A DNA stretch of 11,440 bases. It comes from an uncultured Gammaproteobacteria bacterium. GTDB lineage: Bacteria; Pseudomonadota; Gammaproteobacteria; Nitrosococcales; Methylophagaceae. The DNA is taken from assembly GCA_913058195.1 (NCBI GenBank), contig CAJXPP010000047.1, positions 1-11,440 of the forward strand, written 5' to 3'. The translations under genes and the position numbers were made by a program. Below are positions 1 to 6,657 of this stretch, piece after piece (position 1 is the first letter of the stretch; the number at the start of each line of letters is the position of its first letter). The notes beneath the pieces were generated by a model that did not search any database, had not been told where the DNA came from, and saw only the letters and a list, made by a program, of their open reading frames with translations.

Positions 1-38
1 GTAGATCGTCGGCAGCGTCAGATGTGTATAAGAGACAG
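1..38. other. Untrimmed Illumina Nextera adapter (artificial sequence)
   Basis: Bases 6-19 read TCGTCGGCAGCGTC, the Read 1 specific part of the Nextera transposase adapter. Bases 20-38 read AGATGTGTATAAGAGACAG, the 19-base Tn5 mosaic end. Together they form the complete Nextera Read 1 adapter with no mismatch. Bases 1-5 (GTAGA) lie where the i5 index would be and are probably library-derived too. Genuine genomic sequence begins at about base 39, directly inside flgG. This is not a Tn5 insertion in the organism: the 14-base Read 1 tail exists only in the synthetic adapter. Confidence 0.97.
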
Positions 39-556
39 ATATCACCTACAACTGTTGGTGTTGTCTGCCCTGCTTGCAAGACACTCACTGCACCATCACT
101 ACCGATAGTCACATTTAGTGCATCTTGAGGAATAGTAATTGATGGTTCCAATGGATAGCCATTAGACATCACCATTTGGCCAGTAGAATCGACTTGGAAT
201 GTACCATCACGTGTATATGAAAGAGCACCGTCGGGCATCAATACTTGGAAAAATCCTCGACCATTGATGGCAATATCCAAAGCATTTTCTGTTTGCTGAA
301 TATTACCTTGAGTGTGGATTTTTTCAGTCGCTACTGTTCGAACACCAGTACCAATCAATAGACCTGAAGGTAACTGAGTATTTGCTGAAGACTGAGCACC
401 TGGCTGGCGAATAGTTTGATAAAGCAAATCTTCAAATACAGCACGATCTTGTTTAAAACCTGTTGTATTCACATTCGCTAAGTTATTTGAAATAACTGAC
501 ATCCGCGTTTGCTGGGCATCGAGTCCTGTTTTGGCAATCCATAATGCTTGATTCAT
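39..556 (-). CDS. flgG: Flagellar distal rod protein FlgG, 3' end missing (contig end)
   Basis: FlgG polymerises outside the inner membrane to form the distal rod of the flagellum, which passes through the peptidoglycan and the P and L rings. The 172 codons present start MNQALWIAKTGLDAQQTRMS, followed by the rod/hook family D0 motif NNLANVNTTGF (residues 24-34). The FlgG-specific stretch FEDLLYQTIRQPGAQ (41-55) and the segment LPSGLLIGTGVRTVATEK (62-79) closely match enterobacterial FlgG, about 260 residues long, so roughly the last third is missing. AGGAGG sits 8 bases before the ATG and supports this start. The frame stays open through the adapter to base 2, so an automatic caller would add about 13 false residues. 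The gene follows flgF after 43 bases and is the last operon gene visible; flgH, flgI and flgJ would be expected beyond the contig end. Confidence 0.95.
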
Positions 557-571
557 GGCATAACCTCCTAC

Positions 572-600
572 ATTAATTTGACGCGTTATTGCGTATTAAT
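572..600 (-). other. Possible intercistronic stem-loop between flgF and flgG
   Basis: Read on the minus strand just after the flgF stop, the sequence can fold with an inner stem ACGC/GCGT around the loop AATAAC. An outer ATTAAT/ATTAAT pairing is separated from it by a CAA bulge. The pairing is short and AT-rich and no T tract follows, so it is not a terminator. It could be a minor mRNA processing or stability element, or chance. The flgG Shine-Dalgarno lies just outside it. Confidence 0.25.
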
Positions 601-1340
601 TAGCTAAATTGCAACAACCGTGCCGAAGCTGCGCTGTTATCATCTGCTGATTTCATCATTTTTACTTGCATTTCATACTTACGTTGCAACTCAATCATAT
701 TCACTAATGCACCCACGGCATTCACATTACTGCTTTCTAATGTGCCGGATGCCACTTTAATAGTTGAGTCTAATGGCGCATTACTTCCATCTTGTAGACG
801 CATTAAACCATCTGAATCTTTAAATACATTACTCAGTTCTGGTTTAACTAATTTAATGCGATCTAACACAGTTAATTCGCTCGCAGCACTGCCAATAGTA
901 CGAACAGTGATTGTGCCATCAGTACCGATCTCAATTTTCTCAGAGGGCGGTATGGCAATCGGGCCACCTTCTCCCATTACTGCCAAACCTGTTCCTGTCA
1001 CCAATTGACCTGATGCCGTAATTTGTAAATCACCTGCTCGGGTATAACCTTCTCGGCCATCTTTACCTTGAACAGCTATAAAGCCTTCACCTTGAATTGA
1101 GATATCAAGATCTCTGCCCGTTGATTGAATTGAACCTTGCTGATAGTCCGTTTGAGGTCGTTCACTCATAGAATAAACACGTGATGGAAGACCTTCACCA
1201 AATACAGGTTGACTACGAAACTGCTCAAAATCAGCCCGGAAGCCGGTTGTATTCACATTGGCCAAGTTATTACTATTAGAAGCTTGCGACAACATAGTTT
1301 GCTGAGCAGCATTCATCGAAATATAAAGCATGCGATCCAT
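600..1340 (-). CDS. flgF: Flagellar proximal rod protein FlgF
   Basis: FlgF is a structural subunit of the flagellar rod, exported by the flagellar type III apparatus. It lies between the FlgB/FlgC part of the rod and the FlgG distal rod. The 246-residue length is close to E. coli FlgF (251). The start MDRMLYISMNAAQQTML is the typical FlgF N-terminus, and the D0 motif NNLANVNTTGF occupies residues 24-34. The central part carries the FlgEFG signature ISIQGEGFIAVQ, and the C-terminal D0 helix (about 199-246) contains GTLESSNVN and MIELQRKYE. AGGAG eight bases before the ATG supports the start. It lies 30 bases after flgE and 43 before flgG. Paralogy with FlgE and FlgG is visible, but the MDRM start and the position separate it from FlgG. 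Confidence 0.96.
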   Translation of the reverse strand: MDRMLYISMNAAQQTMLSQASNSNNLANVNTTGFRADFEQFRSQPVFGEGLPSRVYSMSERPQTDYQQGSIQSTGRDLDISIQGEGFIAVQGKDGREGYTRAGDLQITASGQLVTGTGLAVMGEGGPIAIPPSEKIEIGTDGTITVRTIGSAASELTVLDRIKLVKPELSNVFKDSDGLMRLQDGSNAPLDSTIKVASGTLESSNVNAVGALVNMIELQRKYEMQVKMMKSADDNSAASARLLQFS

Positions 1341-1370
1341 AGTAAGGTCTCCTAATTACGCTATCTATTC

Positions 1371-2714
1371 TTAACGAATATTAATAATAGTTTGCGTAAT
1401 CGCATTATTGGTTTCAATCGCTTTAGAGTTGGCTTGGAAATTACGCTGTGCTGTAATTAACCCTACCAATTCTTTAGTCAAATCCACATTTGAATTTTCT
1501 AATGCACCAGCTTGAATCTGACCGAAGTTACCGGTACCCGCTTCACCGGCAATTACTGGGCCTGAATCAGTCGTTTCTTTCCATGCTGTGTTACCAGTCT
1601 TGTTCAGTGCTTGAGGGTTTGCAAAGCGTGCTAAGGCAAGCTTGCCAATTGGAACAGCTTGGCCGTTACTATAGGTGGCTCGAACTAAGCCATCTTCACT
1701 GACTTCAACACCTGTTAAACGACCAGTGGCAAAACCATTCACAGTTAAACCGCCAACACTAAAATTGCCTGAGTTTTGTGTCGAACCCACTAAGTCTAAA
1801 ACAATAGTTTGATCCGCAGCACCACTTTTCAACTCAGTTCCTGCCGCTAAAGATAGCGATGTTTGTGAAGGCGTGACAAGTGTGCCGTCAGAATTAAAAT
1901 TAATAATTTTTGATGCAGCCCCTCCCAACTTCACTAATTGATTAGGTGAAGTACCTACTGGAGTAGGTGTCGATGGTTGCTTAATATCATCTGCTGAGAT
2001 ATAAACATCCATCTGCCATTGATTATCGGTGTTTGCAGGCGTTGTGACTGCAGCATCTACTTTCTGATAATAGGTGGTAACAACATGCTCATTACCTAAT
2101 GAATCAAATACTGTTGCTGATGTAGAATTCGTATAAGTCGAGGGATCAAAAGGATCAATAGCAAGTACGCCCCCAGCACCATCTGTCAATGCTGTTGCAT
2201 TTGAAGGCAAGTTTGTTGAAATGCCTAATTCAGTTGTCGCTTCTGGAGCACCTTGAGATGCAGGTAGCTGTAAGGGACCAGCAGCATTTATACTTGTCGC
2301 TGAAATATTACCACTAGCATCAACAGGAAACGCCCGTAAGAAATTGCCTTGGCTATTCACAATATAACCATCTTTATTTACACCAAATGCACCAGCACGA
2401 GTATAAATAACCTCACCACTATCTAGTGTAGGTGCCATGGCAAAAAATCCTTCACCACTTAACGCTAAATCAAGACCATTATCTGTAAATTCAAGATTAC
2501 CTTGGCTAAATTGCTGAGCAACATTATTCAGTACCACACCGCTACCAATCGCAGTCTTGCTTGACGTGCCAAATGCCGATACGGCAAATACATCACCAAA
2601 TTCGGCTCGAGACTCCTTAAAGCCCGTAGTATTTACGTTCGCAATATTGTTTGATTTTACATTTAGATCGGCTGTTGCCGCATTCAACCCACTTAGTGCT
2701 GTACTAAAAGACAT
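1371..2714 (-). CDS. flgE: Flagellar hook protein FlgE
   Basis: FlgE builds the curved hook that joins the rod to the filament and acts as a universal joint; it assembles under the FlgD cap. The 447-residue protein starts MSFSTALSGLNAATADLNVK, with the D0 motif SNNIANVNTTGF at residues 21-32. The FlgE signature LDLALSGEGFFAM follows near 81-93, and the C-terminal helix (403-447) contains GALENSNVDLTKELVGLITAQRNF and ends TQTIINIR. It is about 45 residues longer than E. coli FlgE (402). The extra length is in the variable surface domains, which are rich in Thr, Ser, Ala and Asn. A GGGGGA Shine-Dalgarno precedes the ATG. The gene follows flgD after 13 bases. Confidence 0.97.
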   Translation of the reverse strand: MSFSTALSGLNAATADLNVKSNNIANVNTTGFKESRAEFGDVFAVSAFGTSSKTAIGSGVVLNNVAQQFSQGNLEFTDNGLDLALSGEGFFAMAPTLDSGEVIYTRAGAFGVNKDGYIVNSQGNFLRAFPVDASGNISATSINAAGPLQLPASQGAPEATTELGISTNLPSNATALTDGAGGVLAIDPFDPSTYTNSTSATVFDSLGNEHVVTTYYQKVDAAVTTPANTDNQWQMDVYISADDIKQPSTPTPVGTSPNQLVKLGGAASKIINFNSDGTLVTPSQTSLSLAAGTELKSGAADQTIVLDLVGSTQNSGNFSVGGLTVNGFATGRLTGVEVSEDGLVRATYSNGQAVPIGKLALARFANPQALNKTGNTAWKETTDSGPVIAGEAGTGNFGQIQAGALENSNVDLTKELVGLITAQRNFQANSKAIETNNAITQTIINIR

Positions 2715-2727
2715 ATCTCAGTCCCCC

Positions 2728-3405
2728 TTAAGTAATTTCTACTGCTTCGCTGAATGGTACAGATCCTATACCACCCAAATTCATAATTAACCCTTGGCTT
2801 CCAACGCCAACAATTACACTTTCTACTTTAGCGACTGTCCCAGTTGCAAAAGCAGTATTATCACCATCAATAGTGCCGCTTGCCTTAAATTGGTAGACAC
2901 CAGGAGTCAGTGCCTCACCATTGTCATCAAAGCCATCCCATGTGAAATCTGTATATCCAGTGGCTCCGCCCATTTCAATAGTTCTCACTTGAACACCTGC
3001 TTCGTTATAGATTGCAACTTTCAAATCAGTTACCGTTTCGGCGACATTAATTTGCCCTTTCATACCCTCTTCAGCAGTCATTATTCCAATTGAAGACGGT
3101 ACCAAGACCGAGCGACCTACTAATGAAGAGCCCTGTAATGCCTGATCAGACTGCATCGAGGTTGCAAAACCATCAAATGATTTCTGTAAATCACCAATAC
3201 CACTAACAGTACCAAATGCAGCTATCTGTCCTAAAAACTCACCACTTTCCATTGGTTTCAATGGGTCTTGATTCTTTAATTGCGTTGTCATTAGTGACAT
3301 AAAGTCTTCTAACGCTAATGAGCCAGCATTCTCTTCTTCTTTTTGATTAGCACCTTTATTTAAAAAGGCATATGTACCTTCGGTATCAATTCCACTAATT
3401 GCCAT
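2728..3405 (-). CDS. flgD: Flagellar hook assembly (cap) protein FlgD
   Basis: FlgD forms the scaffold cap at the tip of the growing hook and is discarded when the hook is complete. The conserved N-terminal region is clear: LALEDFMSLMTTQLKNQDPLKPMESGEFLGQIAAF (residues 30-64). It is followed by the C-terminal Tudor/FnIII-like domains, with SLVGRSVLVPS (94-104), the FlgD Ig-like core YTDFTWDGFDDNGEALTPGVYQF (151-173), and a hydrophobic end. The 225-residue length is normal for the family (E. coli 231). AAGGAGA placed 6 bases before the ATG overlaps the flgC stop codon region (11-base gap), which suggests translational coupling within the operon. Confidence 0.96.
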   Translation of the reverse strand: MAISGIDTEGTYAFLNKGANQKEEENAGSLALEDFMSLMTTQLKNQDPLKPMESGEFLGQIAAFGTVSGIGDLQKSFDGFATSMQSDQALQGSSLVGRSVLVPSSIGIMTAEEGMKGQINVAETVTDLKVAIYNEAGVQVRTIEMGGATGYTDFTWDGFDDNGEALTPGVYQFKASGTIDGDNTAFATGTVAKVESVIVGVGSQGLIMNLGGIGSVPFSEAVEIT

Positions 3406-3416
3406 AACGTATCTCC

Positions 3417-3830
3417 TTATTTACCTAATTGCAGTGTTTGAAGCAGTAATTGCTTAGAGGTATTGGCTATTTCTACATTGTTTTGATAAGAACGAGAGGC
3501 TGACATCATATTAGCCATCTCTGACATTGGATCCACATTTGAATGGAACACATAGCCTTCTTCATTAGCCAAAGGATGACTAGGGTTGTATTCTTGCCGT
3601 ACTGGCGCCTGACTTTCGACAATCCCATTAACTTGGACACTGCCTTTTTTATAACCTTGCTCCGCATCATTTAATACAGCCGAAAAAACAGGACTTCGTG
3701 TGCGATAGACTTGATCAACGCTACTACTAACACTATCGGAATTCGCTAAATTACTTGCTGTTGTATTAAGACGCAATGACTGTGCACTCATCCCACTTCC
3801 AGCAATATCCAACACATTAAATAAAGACAT
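3417..3830 (-). CDS. flgC: Flagellar basal-body rod protein FlgC
   Basis: FlgC is a proximal rod subunit that assembles next to FlgB. The 137-residue protein (E. coli FlgC is 134) begins MSLFNVLDIAGSGMSAQSLRLN and carries the FlgC form of the rod motif, TTASNLANSDS (residues 23-33). The diagnostic YNPSHPLANEEGYVFHSNVD spans 81-100. The C-terminal helix MSEMANMMSASRSYQNNVE is typical of rod proteins. The Shine-Dalgarno GGGGAG lies 8 bases before the ATG and inside the last codons of flgB, whose stop is only 5 bases away, so translation of the pair is probably coupled. Confidence 0.96.
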   Translation of the reverse strand: MSLFNVLDIAGSGMSAQSLRLNTTASNLANSDSVSSSVDQVYRTRSPVFSAVLNDAEQGYKKGSVQVNGIVESQAPVRQEYNPSHPLANEEGYVFHSNVDPMSEMANMMSASRSYQNNVEIANTSKQLLLQTLQLGK

Positions 3831-3835
3831 TAGGC

Positions 3836-4234
3836 TTACTCCCCTTTTATTGCCGTCAACAGACCTTTAAATTTTCCACCTAGGAAATTTAAACTAGCCT
3901 GATATTGAACAGAGTTCTGCATAAACTGTGCCTGTTCAATTTGCTCATCAACTGTATTGCCATCTAGTGAATCTTGCATTGTCGTGCGAAACTGCACTGC
4001 AGGTGAAGAAAACTGACTGCCGGATGATTGAATATGGTTGGCGTGAGAAGTTTGCATTCCTGATGACTGACTTCTTGTCGCCATTTTCATGGCGGACTGA
4101 AAATCAATATCACGCGCTTTATAATTAGGCGTATCTGTATTTGCTAAATTTGACGCCAATAGTTCGGCACGTTGAGATTTTACTCTCAATGCATCAGCAT
4201 GAATTCCTAGGGCCGAATCGAAGTTTATCGACAT
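3836..4234 (-). CDS. flgB: Flagellar basal-body rod protein FlgB (first gene of rod/hook operon)
   Basis: FlgB is the innermost rod protein, joining the export gate/FliE base to the rest of the rod. The protein starts MSINFDSALGIHADALRVKSQ, with the family motif ASNLANTDTPNYKARDIDF at residues 27-45 and the conserved DGNTVDEQIE (91-100) before the C-terminal helix. At 132 residues it is close to E. coli FlgB (138). The ATG at 4234 is chosen over an in-frame TTG at 4246 because GGAG (4244-4241) lies 6 bases before the ATG and overlaps that TTG. It heads the operon and is preceded by a sigma-54-type element. Neither flgA nor flgM lies upstream; the next gene is a lipoprotein gene ending in its own terminator. 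Confidence 0.96.
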   Translation of the reverse strand: MSINFDSALGIHADALRVKSQRAELLASNLANTDTPNYKARDIDFQSAMKMATRSQSSGMQTSHANHIQSSGSQFSSPAVQFRTTMQDSLDGNTVDEQIEQAQFMQNSVQYQASLNFLGGKFKGLLTAIKGE

Positions 4235-4240
4235 AATCTG

Positions 4241-4244
4241 CTCC
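4241..4244 (-). promoter_or_regulatory. Ribosome binding site that fixes the flgB start
   Basis: GGAG on the minus strand sits 6 bases before the ATG at 4234. It overlaps the alternative upstream TTG start (4246-4244), which would add four residues (MEQI) and has no good Shine-Dalgarno of its own. Confidence 0.75.
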
Positions 4245-4271
4245 AACTTTAATTTTTCTTGCTTAAGTTAG

Positions 4272-4287
4272 AGCATTAAATATGCCA
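4272..4287 (-). promoter_or_regulatory. Sigma-54 (RpoN) type promoter for the flgBCDEFG operon
   Basis: The minus strand reads TGGCATATTTAATGCT. It has the invariant GG at -24 and GC at -12 separated by exactly 10 bases, and the -24 box TGGCA is perfect. The -12 box is ATGCT instead of the consensus TTGCW, one change. The predicted transcription start is near 4261, giving a leader of about 27 bases to the flgB ATG. RpoN control of flgB operons, through FlrC/FleR-type activators, is established in Vibrio and Pseudomonas. I see no good sigma-28 or sigma-70 element that competes. Confidence 0.65.
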
Positions 4288-4351
4288 GTAATTTTAAATC
4301 GTTATTTTACAATGAGTTATATGGTCTCAGTTCTTTCCGTCAAAAAAATAA

Positions 4352-4367
4352 CGGCAATAAGCTGCCG
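4352..4367. promoter_or_regulatory. Inverted repeat upstream of the RpoN-type promoter, possible activator site
   Basis: CGGCA and TGCCG form a perfect 5-base inverted repeat with a 6-base AT-rich spacer, centred about 100 bases upstream of the predicted flgB transcription start. That distance is usual for enhancer sites of sigma-54 activators. A second, overlapping dyad, CCGT(4337-4340)/ACGG(4351-4354), flanks an A tract. The sequence is not a motif I can assign to FlrC, FleR or FleQ, so the role is inferred from position only. Confidence 0.3.
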
Positions 4368-4412
4368 ACATAATTTGATAATAGTTAATTCATGATCCAT
4401 ACCATCTTCCAC

Positions 4413-4450
4413 AAAAAAAACCGACATCAATTTCTTGATGCCGGTTTTTT
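4413..4450 (-). terminator. Rho-independent terminator of the OmpA-like lipoprotein gene
   Basis: In minus-strand RNA the arms CCGGCAUCAA and UUGAUGUCGG pair over 10 bases, with one G-U wobble, around a GAAA tetraloop. Six A residues precede the stem and eight U residues follow it. In plus-strand RNA the wobble becomes an A-C mismatch, so the element is best suited to transcription from the lipoprotein gene, whose stop codon lies about 75 bases upstream. It should keep lipoprotein transcripts out of the flagellar operon. Confidence 0.9.
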
Positions 4451-4524
4451 AGTTTGCCATTAAATGTATAAAATCTATTTCAATAGCATATACATTTTCC
4501 TTAAATACTTAAGGTGTAGTGCGC

Positions 4525-5376
4525 TTACTGAACAATAACAAAGTCAACACGACGGTTTGCTGCACGACCACTTTCAGTGTCGTTATTTGCAACTGGACTT
4601 GTTTCACCCATACCTACTGCTGTTAATTTTGCAGCATCCACGCCCTCAGCAACCAAGTAACTAACTACTGATTGTGCACGTTTCAATGATAATGCTTGGT
4701 TATACTGCTCAGAACCTTTGCTGTCTGTGTGTCCTTCAACACTTACAGCAATTGCACCACCTAAGTTTTTAACAACGTTAATACCTTCAGCAAGAATAGC
4801 TTTCGCATCACCAGTTAAATTTGCACTGTTAAAGTCGAAGTTAACACCTGACATAGAGAATACTTTCTCACCAGGAAGTGGGCAGCCAATTTCATCAACG
4901 ATTGTGCCTAAAGGAGTTGCTGGGCATTGATCATTATAATCTTCAACGCCGTCTCTATCTGTATCTAGAGGACAACCAACACGATCAACTTCTACGCCTG
5001 CTGGTGTATCTGCACATAAATCTACACCATCAACAACACCATCAGCATCAGAGTCAAATGCACAACCTTGCGCATCTAATAATGCGCCAGCAGGTGGAAC
5101 ATCAGCACAAACTGCTGGAGCTTCCATAACAGGCTTCGCTTCTTGTTCGTCAGCAGAACATAAAACCAACCCTAATAAACCACCAACGATAGCGCCGCCA
5201 ACTACAGCATCAGAGCTATCACCATCATCGATTGCACTGATTGCAGCACCGGAAACTAACGCTCCTAATGTTGCACATAAAAGTGGGTTTTGTGATGTTC
5301 TCTGATTAGGGCCAGCACAACCGGCCAATAATGATACAGACAGAGCGACTGCGGCTAACTTCACTGATGTTTTCAT
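4525..5376 (-). CDS. OmpA-C-domain outer-membrane lipoprotein with glycine zipper and TSP3-like repeats
   Basis: This is probably an outer-membrane lipoprotein that tethers the envelope to peptidoglycan. Residues 1-20 form a lipoprotein signal ending in the lipobox LLAGC (Cys20), and Asp is absent at +2, which fits outer-membrane sorting. Residues 34-73 are a Gly/Ala-rich glycine-zipper-like hydrophobic hairpin flanked by Cys34 and Cys73. Residues 90-167 hold a partial and two full 30-residue thrombospondin-type-3-like repeats (DxDxDGVxD), each with a Cys pair. Residues 175-283 form the OmpA C-terminal peptidoglycan-binding domain, with NFDFNSA, GHTDSKG (Asp218) and LKRAQSV (Arg233) as ligand-binding positions. 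No eight-strand barrel domain is present, so this is not classical OmpA; it resembles Pal/OprF-like composites. AGGA seven bases before the ATG supports the start. It is monocistronic by its terminator. Confidence 0.9.
   Translation of the reverse strand: MKTSVKLAAVALSVSLLAGCAGPNQRTSQNPLLCATLGALVSGAAISAIDDGDSSDAVVGGAIVGGLLGLVLCSADEQEAKPVMEAPAVCADVPPAGALLDAQGCAFDSDADGVVDGVDLCADTPAGVEVDRVGCPLDTDRDGVEDYNDQCPATPLGTIVDEIGCPLPGEKVFSMSGVNFDFNSANLTGDAKAILAEGINVVKNLGGAIAVSVEGHTDSKGSEQYNQALSLKRAQSVVSYLVAEGVDAAKLTAVGMGETSPVANNDTESGRAANRRVDFVIVQ
4876..5055 (-). repeat. Two tandem 30-codon TSP3-like repeats inside the OmpA-like lipoprotein gene
   Basis: Codons 108-137 (bases 5055-4966) and 138-167 (4965-4876) encode two 30-residue units. 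Both have the form D-[ST]-D-x-D-G-V-x-D, then a Cys, then TP-x-G and a second Cys in GCPL. The Cys spacing is 14 residues in both. A shortened third copy of the Cys-to-GC part lies just upstream (codons 90-107). Acidic positions match calcium-binding thrombospondin type 3 repeats. The DNA copies have diverged, so the duplication is old and selection is on the protein. Confidence 0.8.
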
Positions 5377-5469
5377 TTTAAATTCCTATTAAAATTATAA
5401 TAACTGATTCAATGATTAAATCTCGCCTAAGGCTATAATAATCATTAACTGAGGCCATATTAATTGTAA

Positions 5470-5491
5470 ATGGAGAATAAGTCTAATTTCT
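5470..5491 (-). terminator. Weak hairpin after pilU, possible terminator
   Basis: Downstream of the pilU stop on the minus strand, GGAGAA and TTCTCC can pair around a 10-base loop. They are followed by ATTTACAATT rather than a clean U tract. This could be a weak terminator or attenuator for pilTU. The 132-base gap (5377-5508) must also hold the lipoprotein gene promoter. A TATAAT lies at 5399-5394, but it would give an unusually short leader and has no convincing -35 box, so I do not call it. Confidence 0.25.
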
Positions 5492-5508
5492 CCCTTATTT
5501 TTCAAGGC

Positions 5509-6648
5509 CTAATACATATGTCCTGACTTATCTTCGTCAGGTTTTATCGCTAAATCTTCCATTGAACTCGCTATTATTTCACCCTCTTTAGGCTTCAATT
5601 TAATCTTCAAACGCACCTCATTCTCAGAGTCTGCATTTTTCAGTGCGTCTTCATAAGTAATTTCACCTGCTATATATAAATCATAAATTGCCTGATCGAA
5701 GGTCTGCATACCCAGTTCACGAGAACGCGTCATAATTTCTTTAATAGCAGGCACATCTCCCTTTTCTATTAAGTCAGCAACTAAAGGCGTATTGATTAAA
5801 ATTTCAACGGCGGCACATCTACCCGTACCATCTTTTTTCGGTATTAAGCGCTGGGCTACTACCGCTTTTAAATTGAGAGATAAATCTAACAGTAATTGTT
5901 TATGTCTCTCTTCAGGGAAAAAGTTGATAATTCGGTCCATTGCTTGATTTGAATTATTCGCGTGCAAAGTCGATAAGCAAAGATGACCCGTCTCAGCAAA
6001 TACAATTCCGTAATCCATTGTCTCACGAGCTCTAATTTCACCAATCATAATCACGTCAGGAGCTTGACGTAATGAGTTTTTCAAAGCAACACCATAGGAT
6101 TCAGTATCAATTCCTACTTCTCGTTGAGTAATGACACAGCCTGCATGTTTATGGTCAAACTCAATTGGATCCTCAATTGTCAAAATATGACCCGTACTAT
6201 TATTATTCCGATAGCCAATCATAGCCGCGAGAGAGGTTGATTTACCAGAACCTGTTGCACCAACAAAGATAATCAAACCTCGCTTAGTCATCGCTAATTC
6301 TTTAACGACTTCAGGCAGATTTAACTCGTCAAAAGTAGGGATTTCATCTTTTATTCGACGAAGCACCATGGCTATTTTATTACGCTGATAAAGCGCACTA
6401 ACCCGAAAACGTCCAGCACCCATCGCACTGATAGAATAGTTACATTCTTTATCTCGCTCAAAAGACTTCTTCTGAGAATCATTCATGGTACTAATGACTA
6501 AATCGCGCGCCTCATCATCAGATAAAATATCTTGTGATAAGGTTGCTAATCGGCCATTAACTTTTAAACTAGCAGGACGACCTGCAGTAATAAATATATC
6601 TGAAGCATCATGTTTTACAGCTGCTTTCAATATGGTTACAACATCCAT
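5509..6648 (-). CDS. pilU: Type IV pilus retraction ATPase PilU
   Basis: PilU is a cytoplasmic hexameric secretion-type ATPase that works with PilT at the pilus base to depolymerise pili during twitching. The N-terminal PAS-like domain (about 1-115) contains ASDIFITAGRPASLKVNGR and the PilU-typical GRFRVSALYQRNKIAMVLRRI (79-99). Walker A is GATGSGKST (130-138), the Asp box is TIEDPIE (157-163), Walker B is DVIMIGEIR (198-206), and the His box is TGHLCLSTLHANN (220-232). The length of 379 is close to Pseudomonas PilU (382). The extended charged C-terminus after ITYEDALKNADSEN distinguishes PilU from PilT. AGGAG overlaps the pilT TAG stop and precedes the ATG by 6 bases, so pilU is probably translationally coupled to pilT. 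All catalytic motifs are intact. Confidence 0.96.
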   Translation of the reverse strand: MDVVTILKAAVKHDASDIFITAGRPASLKVNGRLATLSQDILSDDEARDLVISTMNDSQKKSFERDKECNYSISAMGAGRFRVSALYQRNKIAMVLRRIKDEIPTFDELNLPEVVKELAMTKRGLIIFVGATGSGKSTSLAAMIGYRNNNSTGHILTIEDPIEFDHKHAGCVITQREVGIDTESYGVALKNSLRQAPDVIMIGEIRARETMDYGIVFAETGHLCLSTLHANNSNQAMDRIINFFPEERHKQLLLDLSLNLKAVVAQRLIPKKDGTGRCAAVEILINTPLVADLIEKGDVPAIKEIMTRSRELGMQTFDQAIYDLYIAGEITYEDALKNADSENEVRLKIKLKPKEGEIIASSMEDLAIKPDEDKSGHMY

Positions 6649-6657
6649 AACACACTC

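Noticed and set aside
20..38. A Tn5 mosaic end that could indicate a transposon insertion in flgG
   Set aside because: It is preceded by the synthetic Read 1 tail TCGTCGGCAGCGTC and sits at the very end of the contig, with no transposon sequence and no second target copy. It is a sequencing adapter.
742..1008. Plus-strand open frame of 88 codons inside flgF
   Set aside because: It is antisense to a well-conserved gene, has no Shine-Dalgarno and no recognisable protein features. The other antisense frames over flgD, flgE, flgB, the lipoprotein gene, proC and metX are rejected for the same reason.
461..1274. Near-identical 14-base DNA stretches (GTTGTATTCACATT) in flgG (462-475) and flgF (1247-1260), with a weaker copy in flgE
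   Set aside because: They encode the shared NxANVNTTGF motif of the paralogous rod and hook proteins. This is ancestral duplication and codon bias, not a mobile or regulatory repeat.
4235..4246. A four-codon N-terminal extension of FlgB from a TTG start
   Set aside because: The TTG overlaps the GGAG that serves the ATG at 4234. The known FlgB N-terminus fits the ATG start.
5394..5399. TATAAT just upstream of the lipoprotein gene as its -10 box
   Set aside because: It would place the transcript start on or next to the Shine-Dalgarno, giving a leader of about 11 bases, and no -35 box lies at proper spacing. The AT-rich gap makes chance matches likely.
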